This document shows, piece by piece, positions 55,921 through 64,000 of a stretch of DNA of 64,000 nucleotides (the first letter of the stretch is position 1; each line of letters opens with the position of its first letter). Both the position numbers and the translations under genes were made by a program. The DNA lies in assembly GCA_947044405.1 (NCBI GenBank), contig CAMRHE010000067.1, positions 4,603,501 to 4,667,500 on the forward strand, read 5' to 3'. The DNA comes from Leptodactylus fallax (Eukaryota; Chordata; Amphibia; Anura; Leptodactylidae). Below the pieces are notes generated by a model. It saw only the letters and a program-made list of their open reading frames with translations, was not told where the DNA came from and ran no database searches.

Positions 55921-56345
55921 ACCCCCCCCCCCGGGGAGGGGCCCGCCTGCCTTTATAGTGGGGGGGGGGACCCACGCGGGGGGGGGGGGGTTTATTAAAA
56001 AAAAAAAAAAAAAGGGGGAATACCCCCTTTAGTTTGGTTTTGGGAAGGTATTTTTCAACAAAAAACTGTGTGGGAGAAAGAGGTTTTATATGTTATAAAA
56101 AATATATGATATTATTTTTTTTTTGGGGGCTTTTTGGATTTCATGATAATTTTGAGGTGAGGAAAAAAAAAATGTGGTGTGGTGGTGGTGGGGGGGGTGG
56201 TGGGGGGGGGGGGGGGGGGCCCCGTGGCCCCCGGGTTTTTTTTTCTCCCCCTTTTTCCCCTTTTTTTTTTTCCTTTTGCCGGGGGGGGGGGTGGGGTTTT
56301 TTCTTTTTTTTTTTTTTCTTTTCTTTTTTGGTGGGGGGGGGGGCA
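55921..56345 (+). other. Homopolymer-rich block right of Copia, probable low-quality sequence
   Basis: Runs of C, G, A and T up to 18 long, with (GGT)n-like patches around 56175-56220. It mirrors the block on the left side of the element. A readable patch (56030-56165) lies inside. Glycine/phenylalanine or proline/lysine frames are artefacts. Confidence 0.7.
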
Positions 56346-56479
56346 ATGCTCCCAGGGCTGAAGGCCCACTCCCAGTGCACCAACAAATCTCCAAAAGTGA
56401 CATTCATTACAAAGTTATGCTGTTTTTCACTGTAATGTGTTCTGTAATATGGTGGTAGCAGTTGAATATTCTTAAGGGA

Positions 56480-57540
56480 GGTGGTAGACTCCCTTTAAAG
56501 TGTACGCAACCTTTCAACAAACTTTGACAAAATTAATAGCCTGTTATAAAATAGTAGAATCAGCAGAGTCATATAGAACATTATAGAGAAGTATTATCCT
56601 GTATTGATGTGAATAAAGCACTTGGGGTGAGATAGAAACTTGCTCTTATCTCCAGTTACCTTTGTCTGTATCTCTCCTCTGTCACGCTCATACTCCTTCC
56701 CCCTACGCTGTCCATAGACTTCTATTGTGAGCTGGGTTTTTTTCAGTCCGTCTTGATCTAACAAGATAATTTCAGCAGAGATTTCAGTGTAAACACAATT
56801 TTAGGAAGCAGGGGAGAAGGAAATAGAATAGGGAACAATTTCCTCTGATAAAATATATTTAAAAATTTATTATATTTACTTTTACTATTACTTTATGCAA
56901 AGTTTCTTGAAAAGTTAGCGACCATTTAAAGAAATCAGCGGAAGAAACTGAAAAGTCATCAAACTACAAAAGGAGATTTATATGGATTTTTTGTAAATTA
57001 AATTCAGCAACATCCACTGGATATATATATGCTTGTTATTTAATGCTTGACTTGTCAGCACTTTCTTGTTTGTCCCCTAAGCTCTTCAGCTCAGAATATG
57101 AAGCTTGATAAATATGGATTACCAACAAAACTGAGTGTGTAGAATGAATAAACCTCTAAATCGAACATCTGAAGAGCTAGTTTAAAGCTGTCCCTACAAC
57201 TTCACAAGCTTCACAAAGATTGCTTTTTGGGATGATTATGTATGCAGCAACACAAGCTAAAAACAAATATGCCTGACAGACATGTGGGAGTTCCTGAGCA
57301 CAAACCTTAGAAGTTACTGTAAATTAACTCACTGACAGATAATGATTATGTAGAGAGGAAGCAGAAAAGCAAATTATAATTAATGTCTAGGAATTAAAAA
57401 GTTGCATGAAGTTTGTGGAACGATTATCGGTAACTGAAAGTTCCAAAGGACCTTGACATTGATGGCACATCTCTAGGATAGGACATTAATATCAAAAGAA
57501 GTGGCTATGACACCAGGCACCTCCACTGACCAGCTGTTCA
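56480..57540. other. Mostly unique DNA
   Basis: TTAAGGGAGGTGGTAGACTC and CCCTTTAAAGTGTACGCAAC near 56472-56515 look like MITE ends. 56860-57440 is AT-rich, has no internal repeats and no match in the window. No coding frame. Confidence 0.35.
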
Positions 57541-57689
57541 CCTAGCATTGCAACTAGGATTGGGAGAACCGATTTGTTTAGAATCAGATTCGACCTGAAA
57601 TTTTCAAAAGTTTCGGTTCACCCAAACTTGAAACTTCTGGGGTTTGCCATCCATGAAACACTATTGTACTATAGGATCTCCTCACTCCC

Positions 57690-57905
57690 CAGAGAATAAT
57701 AAGTGGAGGCCCAGGGGAGGTAAAGGAAAATAAACACTTATACTCACCTTGCCTCACCTCTCCTGGGCATACAGCGGTCTCTCAGTGTCCTCCTCAAGCC
57801 TGGGTCTTAGCGTGACTGCTAAATCCCAATCACAGGCCTGGGGCGTGTAATGGTAGTCAAAGGTCATACAAAGCCTGAAGAGGATGCAGGGAGACCGATG
57901 AGACA
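57690..57905 (+). repeat. Family F fragment
   Basis: AGAGAATAATAAGTGGAGGC, CCAGGGGAGGTAAAGG, ACACTTATACTCACCTTGCC, TCACCTCTCCTGGGCATACA match 15840-15960 and 29480-29530. An upstream piece (57560-57640, GAACCGATTTG...GTTTCGGTTCACCC) may be its subterminal region. Confidence 0.55.
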
Positions 57906-58009
57906 AAAGTCTACTAAGAACATGTCCACATCACAGGTTCTTGCACAACACAAAACTGTTTCAATGTGTCATCTACATAAAATTCGCAATAATGGAGAGG
58001 CACAACTAT

Positions 58010-58260
58010 TTAAAAAAAAATAAAAAAAATTAGCAGCACTTTGTGTTAGAAAAAAAAAAACAGAAAAATGTGAAAAACAAACACCTTAATTGGTATCATC
58101 GTGAAGTACAAGTTAAACAGAAATTGAAAAAATAAGTCCTCATTTGACTTTGTGAATGAAAAAATAAAAAAGTTATGGCTTTTGGAATGTGGACAGGAAA
58201 GTGTGAAAATGCAAAAGTGGAAAATTGCTGTGTCCTTAAGGGGTTAATTCTGCACAACTC
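58010..58260. repeat. Dispersed repeat ending CCTTAAGGGGTTAA
   Basis: AAAAAAGTTATGGCTTTTGG, AAAATGCAAAAGTGGAAAAT and GTGTCCTTAAGGGGTTAA form a block that I associate with the end of a large non-autonomous DNA element common in frogs. Similar sequence types occur inside 10411-11410. Only this end is present. Confidence 0.4.
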
Positions 58261-58376
58261 TGCAATGCAATTTAAAGTGGCATAAGACTCAGGCAACATG
58301 GCAAGATGAGTTTATCCATGGCCCAGTCTCCATATTTACTCAATGGATGATGTGTCCAGCATCCTTGTGTCCTATT

Positions 58377-58786
58377 TAGAGATGAGCGAATTTCTCAAAA
58401 GTTCGATTCGGCATTTCGATTCGAAGTTCCAAAAAAAATTTGCTTCGATCCGAATTACTTCGCGGCGAATAAACAGCTATTTCTGGTCTTCAGAGAGCCG
58501 GGGTGGGTGGCAAAATGGCGGAAGCCCTTGGATGCCGCGGTCATGTCTCTCTCTCTCTCTCCAGCACGGACAACTTTTATTCATGTGGAAGGATCTGCTA
58601 ACAAGCAAAGACACCCCTACCCAATCACATCACTAGAGAATATCATGTAACCGTCTGATGTCACAAAGGTCCTTACTAAATATTCGTTACCGCGAAGCAT
58701 CAGAAAACACAGAATCATAGTGAATAGAAGATTTCCTGAAATTCGGATCGAATTCCACTTCAGTAGAATCGATTCGCTCATCTCTA
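58377..58786. mobile_element. hAT-like MITE 2
   Basis: The ends TAGAGATGAGCGAATTTCTC and GATTCGCTCATCTCTA are inverted repeats. The flanks GTCCTATT (58369-58376) and GTCTTATT (58787-58794) are an 8-bp duplication with one change. Subterminal regions pair as well (TTCGATTCGGCATTTCGATT against ATTCGGATCGAATTCC). A (TC)n run lies at 58544-58561. Same family as 20182-20522. Confidence 0.85.
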
Positions 58787-58794
58787 GTCTTATT

Positions 58795-59720
58795 GTTTTG
58801 AATCTTTGGTGTTCGGCCCTTTCTTGCACACAAGAAGCACCACATTGTTCGTTCTACAGCTCCCTTGACACTCTTTGGGAAAGTGGTTGGAGAGTAAGAG
58901 ACACTTTGGCCCAACCAAGTTATTATTACTTACACCAGAAAACTGGCGTGAGTTATAAATAAAATCGATACAAGATCCTAACTGGCGTATATTTCAGTTC
59001 TAGTGAAGATTTATTCAGAGACCTCTTAATAATTCAATTTGAAGTTAAGTTTTCAAGCGATACAAAAGAAAAGTATTTCGAGAGCCTATTTTACATAGTT
59101 ATAGGAGCCACACTATATTGTCAATGCAAGCAGAGGCACCATCTAATGCCCTTCATTAGGATAAAGAAATTGTGCAGATTGAACTTGCAAATTGGTGTCT
59201 AAATTTAAAGGGCTTTTCTAATCTCGGGAAGTAATGGCATATTACTAGGATAGGCCATCACGTACTAATTGGCGGCTAACTGACTGCCTGGACCTCTATC
59301 AATCTTGAGAATGAATGGGTCACAGAGCTGGGTTAGTGATTTATCTGCTTGACTCAAATTCTATAAAATGTAACAAATTGCCTCAATTTGTTTCAGTTGA
59401 AGTCCTTTGTTCACAAGAAATGAGTGATATAATCTCAAGATTCCTTTCTTTTTATACAAATATAGAAGAAATCTTATCAATATGGTATTAAAACGAAAAA
59501 AATGTATTACTACTAACACAACAGTGCAGTGAAAATGTGAAACTGTATTTTTGCATATTTGTCGCAGTTTGTTTCACATCTTTGGTGAATTACGTTTATT
59601 CAGGGATTTAAACCATGAACTGCTCATTTATGCTCCTGCCACAAAGTCACCATAAGTCACTTGTAAAGGGGTTGAAACCTGATGGTGACTGTCAATGTTG
59701 ACCCCATCTAAACTGTGGAC
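58795..59720. other. Unclassified DNA
   Basis: No gene, terminal repeat or simple repeat recognised. Confidence 0.4.
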
Positions 59721-59723
59721 TAA

Positions 59724-59990
59724 GGGTATGTTCACATGGTGGAAAGAAGAGGAATTAGATGGAATTCCTCTTCACTTTCTTATCCGCCAGATTTCCCTCG
59801 AATCCCCTTCATTCCCTAATGAATAGGCCTAATCTCTAAACTCAAGCCACTGCAAGATCTAGCAGGAAGGTTATTTTCTTTGATTTCTGCTTCACTTTTT
59901 ACCTCCCATTGAGAAAAATGGGAGTCAGATTCAGAGCGGAATTGGGTTCTGATTTTGAGCCAGGAATCTTCCTCAACAGAGGCGGAGTTA
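59724..59990. repeat. Foldback-type repeat fragment
   Basis: It starts AAGGGTATGTTCACATGGTG, like the left end of 63411-63672 (GGGGTATGTTCGCACAG). It includes a small hairpin GAGGAATTAGATGGAATTCC. The right end is not identified. Confidence 0.45.
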
Positions 59991-60154
59991 GGGTTTCAGC
60001 ATGGGGGAGGGACAAGCACATCTAAGTGGGTCCCTTACCCAAGTATACCAATATACCCTTATATTAATTATGCCCCTTTATATTGTTAATGCCCCATATA
60101 TCCATCCTACTACCCCCATTTCCACTGTGATATAAATAATGTAACCCAAAGGGT

Positions 60155-60180
60155 AACAAAAAAAAATAAAAAAAAAAAAA
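60155..60180 (+). repeat. A-rich run
   Basis: AAAAAAAAATAAAAAAAAAA type run of about 25 bases; a second A-run lies at 60291-60303. Confidence 0.9.
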
Positions 60181-60478
60181 ATACACCTGTCCTCAGATCC
60201 CCTGATGCACAGAGCTACCACCGCATCTCTTCTTCCTTCCTCTTGTAGGCTGCAAGCCTCTTTAGACCTGCAACCAAAAAAGCGCTGTTGAAAAAAAAAA
60301 AAAATCTGCATGCCAGTGTAGGAGACGTAATGCAATGACATCATCACGCCTGATGGCGCTGGGACACACGTGTCCTGAAGAGGCAGCTTACAAATGAGAA
60401 TGCTAAGGCAGGAAGGAAAATCATGGGTAATAATTCTGTGGATTACAAGTTACAGTGAGCATCCACCCTCTGTCTGAG

Positions 60479-60814
60479 TTAAAAGGAGTCTGTCAGCAGT
60501 AAATTGGTTATAAACCTAATCCCAGTACCTTGTAGAGATGATTCTACAGTTTCCAAATATGTCTGCTAGTATGTATGCAAATGAGTGGCAAAAGTGCTTT
60601 GGGGTGTGCCTTAGCTTGCCTGGGCTTTAGTATTAGATATAGATTCCAGGGAAATCACTGATCAAACTATTTGTATATGAATAAATAAGTGATTTATGTG
60701 AAAATGGAGCTATAAAGCTGAATAACAGCGGCATATTTGGAAACTGTAGAATCACCTCTACAAGACACTGGGATTAGGTTTATAACCAATTTACTGCTGA
60801 CAGACTCCCTTTAA
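60479..60814. mobile_element. MITE family I, complete foldback copy
   Basis: The left arm TTAAAAGGAGTCTGTCAGCA, GTAAATTGGTTATAAACCTA, ATCCCAGTACCTTGTAGAGA is mirrored by the right arm ending CTGCTGACAGACTCCCTTTAA. Pairing extends about 90 bases with few mismatches. Both edges are TTAA. A partial copy is at 39787-40030. Non-coding. Confidence 0.9.
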
Positions 60815-60819
60815 GTTCT

Positions 60820-61775
60820 GTAGAGGATTGTGTGTTATTGAATTCATGTGAATTGATGGGCAGCTCCTGTTATAACTTCTGATATATTGCTGGTGTGCAA
60901 TATCATGTCAGTAACGTGTCAGAAGTGATTTTATGGACTGCTATGTTTGTAACATCTGAATAGTGAACAATCTCCTTTACATGCTTTACACAGTCTAGTT
61001 CTTGTGATCCGTATCATTGGAAATGATGTGGTATGACTAGTAATACAATATCAGTCCTTTGATCATCTGGGACGTCTAGTGCATACGTACTGTTTTAATT
61101 TCTAAACTTTGTCAACAGTGGAGCAGTCCAAGAGTCAGCAGGATTATTATATCCTAAGATTCTCTCGCTCTATAATCCAATTGCATATATACTTTTGATC
61201 ACATACCTATCACTGAACATTCTCCTTCATAATTTTCTGGAAGAAAACAGACTTTACTTATTCTGTCAATTTTGGCAAATTACCAGGATTCTGAGGCAGC
61301 AAAGTATCCGCACATAATTTTGCTACCGCTATATTTAACTATTCATATCACTCTATTTTCTTTTTTGTAAAATGCCATATAAACTTGTAAAATAATGTCC
61401 TCCACTTTTTAACTTATGATATAAGAACTGGCAAAAACAGATCCTGTGAAGGAGGATAAGAACAAAAATATTTAAAGCATTACTAAACTTTTTAACAACT
61501 TTAGATTTTCTGGCAGCGTTTGTGACATTAGTAAGTATTGTAATATACTTCTATGATAAATTTTGTCTCATTTCTGTGAAATCCTGCACTTCATTATTCT
61601 TTTCCTTGGTTCTCTATCGAGAGGTGTCCCGTCCTCTCACTGTGTACACTGTACAGGCTTGTGCGTGTACAGCAGGGAAAATAAGGGTAGGTGTTATTGT
61701 AGAGGTCCTGGAGCAAATATCAGCAGGTTCTGGCTGATTACAGAGAGCAGTAGATGTAGCTGTTTAAATCCTGTA
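60820..61775. other. Unclassified DNA
   Basis: No gene or repeat recognised. Confidence 0.4.
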
Positions 61776-61777
61776 CA

Positions 61778-62115
61778 GTGCTGAGAAATGCGTTCACCAG
61801 CACCACCAGAAACTGTACGAGAAATAAGAAGAACTTACTTATCAGGAGGATAAATCATAAAACATCCAAGCCAATGGTCAGTTCCAGGAGGTCACGTAAG
61901 AGACAGAGTCAGAAGTCAAATGGATTCAGAGTATTAAAGCAAGAGTCGGTTTCGAGGGCCACGTCAGAGGCAGAATCAGGAGACAAGCGGTTTTCCAATA
62001 TCAAAGCAAAGGTCAATATAAAGCTATCCAGTAAACACAAGGATCAGAGCCTAACTAGAGTACAAACTAAATTAGAAGACACCTAGTTCAGGAGGAAGGG
62101 GGTTAATAAATGCCC
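61778..62115 (+). repeat. Possible old LTR or dispersed repeat
   Basis: A purine-rich stretch with repeated GTCAGA/AGGCAGAATCAGG-type blocks, similar in style to the R1 repeats. It contains a 102-codon open frame rich in Arg, Lys and Ser, without any family motif. I do not call this a gene. Confidence 0.3.
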
Positions 62116-62910
62116 CCTCACTACTAATTGGTTAAGCACAGAGAACTTCTGACAAGATTACTGCTTGAGAGAAAAGTCAGGGAGCACCTGCAGCTGTATA
62201 TAAGTATCCCAATTTCAATATCCCCATACCTCTCTAACGTCATCAGATCTGTCAAGAGTGAGACACAAATGTTCATCACAGTGCGATTCTATTCATAGTT
62301 TCTGTGCTACAGAATTCAGATTTTGAGTGCTTCTATTTTACAAAGCTTTACACCAGATGTAATGGGTATATGCAACTGTTCACTCTACAGAACATTATTC
62401 CAATACTCTTGCTGATTTTTTGCCAGTTTTTAGACCTTTTAGAAATACGAAGCTTAGAGTTTTATTATGTTTATTTGTTTATTTTTTTCAGATCTCCTTT
62501 TCCCTGTAACCTTCAAAAGCCATGCTGGATCTTATTAGACCGAGCAGTTTGGTCAATTAGCTACGTCTGTTTACTTAGCCCGCGTCCTCCACTCTATAGA
62601 AGGCACTTATTTGAACACTGTGGGGGAGATTTATTAATACTGGTACACTGTGGTGTGGTGCAACAGTATCTCTCTCATGCAGCATACACCACACTCAATA
62701 AAGTCAACTGGGTGCAGGACCATGTTCTTTTCTTCTCTCATGAATTGAAATATTTTGGCTGCCTTTCAAATCAGATAACATGACCTACTTTTTCTGATTG
62801 GTTCATGTTTTTTCGCCCTTTATATATGCGGTTTTGTTATTGTTTCTTTTCATAATTGAATTAATGTGTTCTATTATTTTTTTAATAAATGTGCAACAGT
62901 GCATGTGAAT
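62116..62910. other. Unclassified DNA
   Basis: A 159-codon frame at 62304-62783 has no motif and biased hydrophobic composition. Near 62624 the sequence GTGGGGGAGATTTATTAATA looks like a dispersed repeat end. No gene called. Confidence 0.4.
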
Positions 62911-62915
62911 ATATA

Positions 62916-62916
<1 letters not shown>

Positions 62917-62946
<30 letters not shown>
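62917..62946 (+). repeat. (CA)n microsatellite
   Basis: About 30 bases of CA repeat. Confidence 0.97.
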
Positions 62947-63410
62947 CATTGCATGCCTGATAATAGATGTTCATGAAAGGGTTTCTTCAATGAACATAAC
63001 CAGATTTCAATTGGTAGATAGATAAAATAAATAATTCAAAATTTTGCAGAATTTTAAAGATTTCTTGTAACCATCTTAGTAATGACAGGCTTGTCTTTTT
63101 GAAGGTACTTTCTTAGGACTGGGACTTGTCAGAAATCTTGCCATGATTTCCTTAATGTATCCAGTTTATCTTTTCTATAAGAAAATGATGGAGGGTTTTT
63201 GACAAGTACCAGACCCTAGAAAGTTCCTGTATACACGGTTTGTCACCACTAGGATGGTTAGAGAAAATTTTTAAAATTCAACAAAATTTGTAATTACTTA
63301 TACTGGTAAAAATGTTTAACTTAATTGTCTGCAAATTTAAATATGGTTATGTTCACAGGAAAACCCTTAATTTTGTGGATTCAGCTAGTAGTGTAAATAT
63401 GCGACACTGT

Positions 63411-63672
63411 TGGGGTATGTTCGCACAGTTTTTTGCAAGTGGATTTTGAGGTGGATTTCAATGGGAGTCAAAAGCAGATTTTTTCCTCTAGCTGATTTTT
63501 CAGGTCGGAATCCACCTGAAGATAAGTCCTGATGACTTTTTTCTTGTAGCTGAAAGAGGAAAAAAAATCTGCCTGGCTCCCATTAAAATGAATAAATGAA
63601 TTAGCAGGCATTTTTTGAGGTTTATTTCACCTCAAAAATCTGCATGTAAAAAACTGTGTAAACTTACCCTTA
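63411..63672. mobile_element. Foldback MITE
   Basis: The left end GGGGTATGTTCGCACAGTTT, TTTGCAAGTGGATTTTGAGG is matched inverted by the right end CCTCAAAAATCTGCATGTAA, AAAACTGTGTAAACTTACCC. The inner pair GGAAAAAAAATCTGC / GCAGATTTTTTCC adds further folding. Non-coding. Confidence 0.75.
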
Positions 63673-63899
63673 CTAGTAGAGCCAAGTACTGGAAGAAGTC
63701 CAGGGAGCAAAACTCAAGCAGTGCAAATGTAAGTCATGGGATGCTGACTTTCGACCATGTGATTTTATGATATGGTGTTTTATTGGGATATTTTGTAAGT
63801 AGCAATAAATCTTATGTGGCGACTATTGAGTTCTGTGTTACTTCACCACTGGAAGCTGCCTTGTTATTTTCTGCCAAGAGAGGATTCAGAAGTGTAAAA

Positions 63900-64000
63900 T
63901 CTAGGTATATGTTAGGGTCTTGCCAGGCGTAGCAATACCCTCACACTACTGCAGGGGACTGGGAGGAAGGACAGAGATAAGTGAGCCCTAATCTCACCCC
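63900..64000 (+). other. Unclassified, possible repeat entering from the right
   Basis: From about 63912 the base composition becomes GC-richer (TTAGGGTCTTGCCAGGCGTA). It may be the start of an LTR or other repeat that continues outside the window. It cannot be classified from 90 bases. Confidence 0.25.

Noticed and set aside
56034..56458. Open frames of up to 133 codons right of Copia
   Set aside because: Same homopolymer artefact as on the left side.
61778..62086. 102-codon basic open frame
   Set aside because: Arg/Lys/Ser composition follows from purine-rich repeat DNA; no family resemblance.
62304..62783. 159-codon open frame
   Set aside because: No motif, no initiation context or intron/exon signals of note, and its 3' part overlaps what looks like a dispersed repeat end.

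Overview
The window looks like repeat-rich, intergenic or intronic vertebrate DNA, most likely from a frog or toad. I infer this from the dense mix of Tc1/mariner transposons, foldback MITEs, an L2-type LINE, an L1/Tx1-like LINE, Penelope-like fragments with hammerhead-type motifs, and a vertebrate-type Copia LTR element. There is no operon structure, and I found no convincing host protein-coding exon or host RNA gene. Every protein similarity I can support belongs to a mobile element.

Layout. 1-9 kb: a Tc1 element (A) split by a solo LTR, palindromic repeats, a 22-bp tandem array of E-boxes at 4.26-4.49 kb, then Tc1 element B. 9-15 kb: a TTAA-flanked repeat, a 1-kb TA-flanked non-autonomous element, a 45-bp-arm palindrome, Tc1 element C (same family as A) and a foldback MITE. 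15-24 kb: an 0.8-kb Penelope-like insertion with 98%-identical inverted arms and a 15-bp target duplication; Tc1 element D, whose transposase is uninterrupted and keeps all three catalytic residues; a hAT-like MITE; and Tc1 element E, internally deleted. 24-35 kb: hammerhead-like fragments, decayed L1-like and L2 LINE pol, large foldback MITEs (one carrying a nested Harbinger-like MITE), and a hAT-like MITE carrying a nested SINE. 35-50 kb: mostly unclassified DNA, a 46-bp minisatellite grown inside a repeat, (GATA)n arrays around an inverted pair of Penelope-like fragments, and more MITEs. 51.3-55.9 kb: a young Copia element with two 305-bp LTRs and a primer site matching the anticodon arm of initiator tRNA-Met. 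It is bounded on both sides by strange homopolymer-rich sequence that looks like an assembly problem. 56-64 kb: MITEs, a second full hAT-like MITE, simple repeats and unclassified DNA.

How the parts relate. Transposases of the Tc1 type act in trans on inverted-repeat ends, so element D could mobilise itself and relatives with the same ends. A, C and E are dead copies of a different family. The short foldback elements have no coding capacity and depend on enzymes encoded elsewhere. Nesting gives a relative time order: Tc1 A before the solo LTR, Tc1 E before the P2 repeat, MITE H before the Harbinger-like MITE. The Copia element, with nearly identical LTRs, is probably the youngest insertion. 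All boundaries and counts were read by eye and may be off by a few bases.
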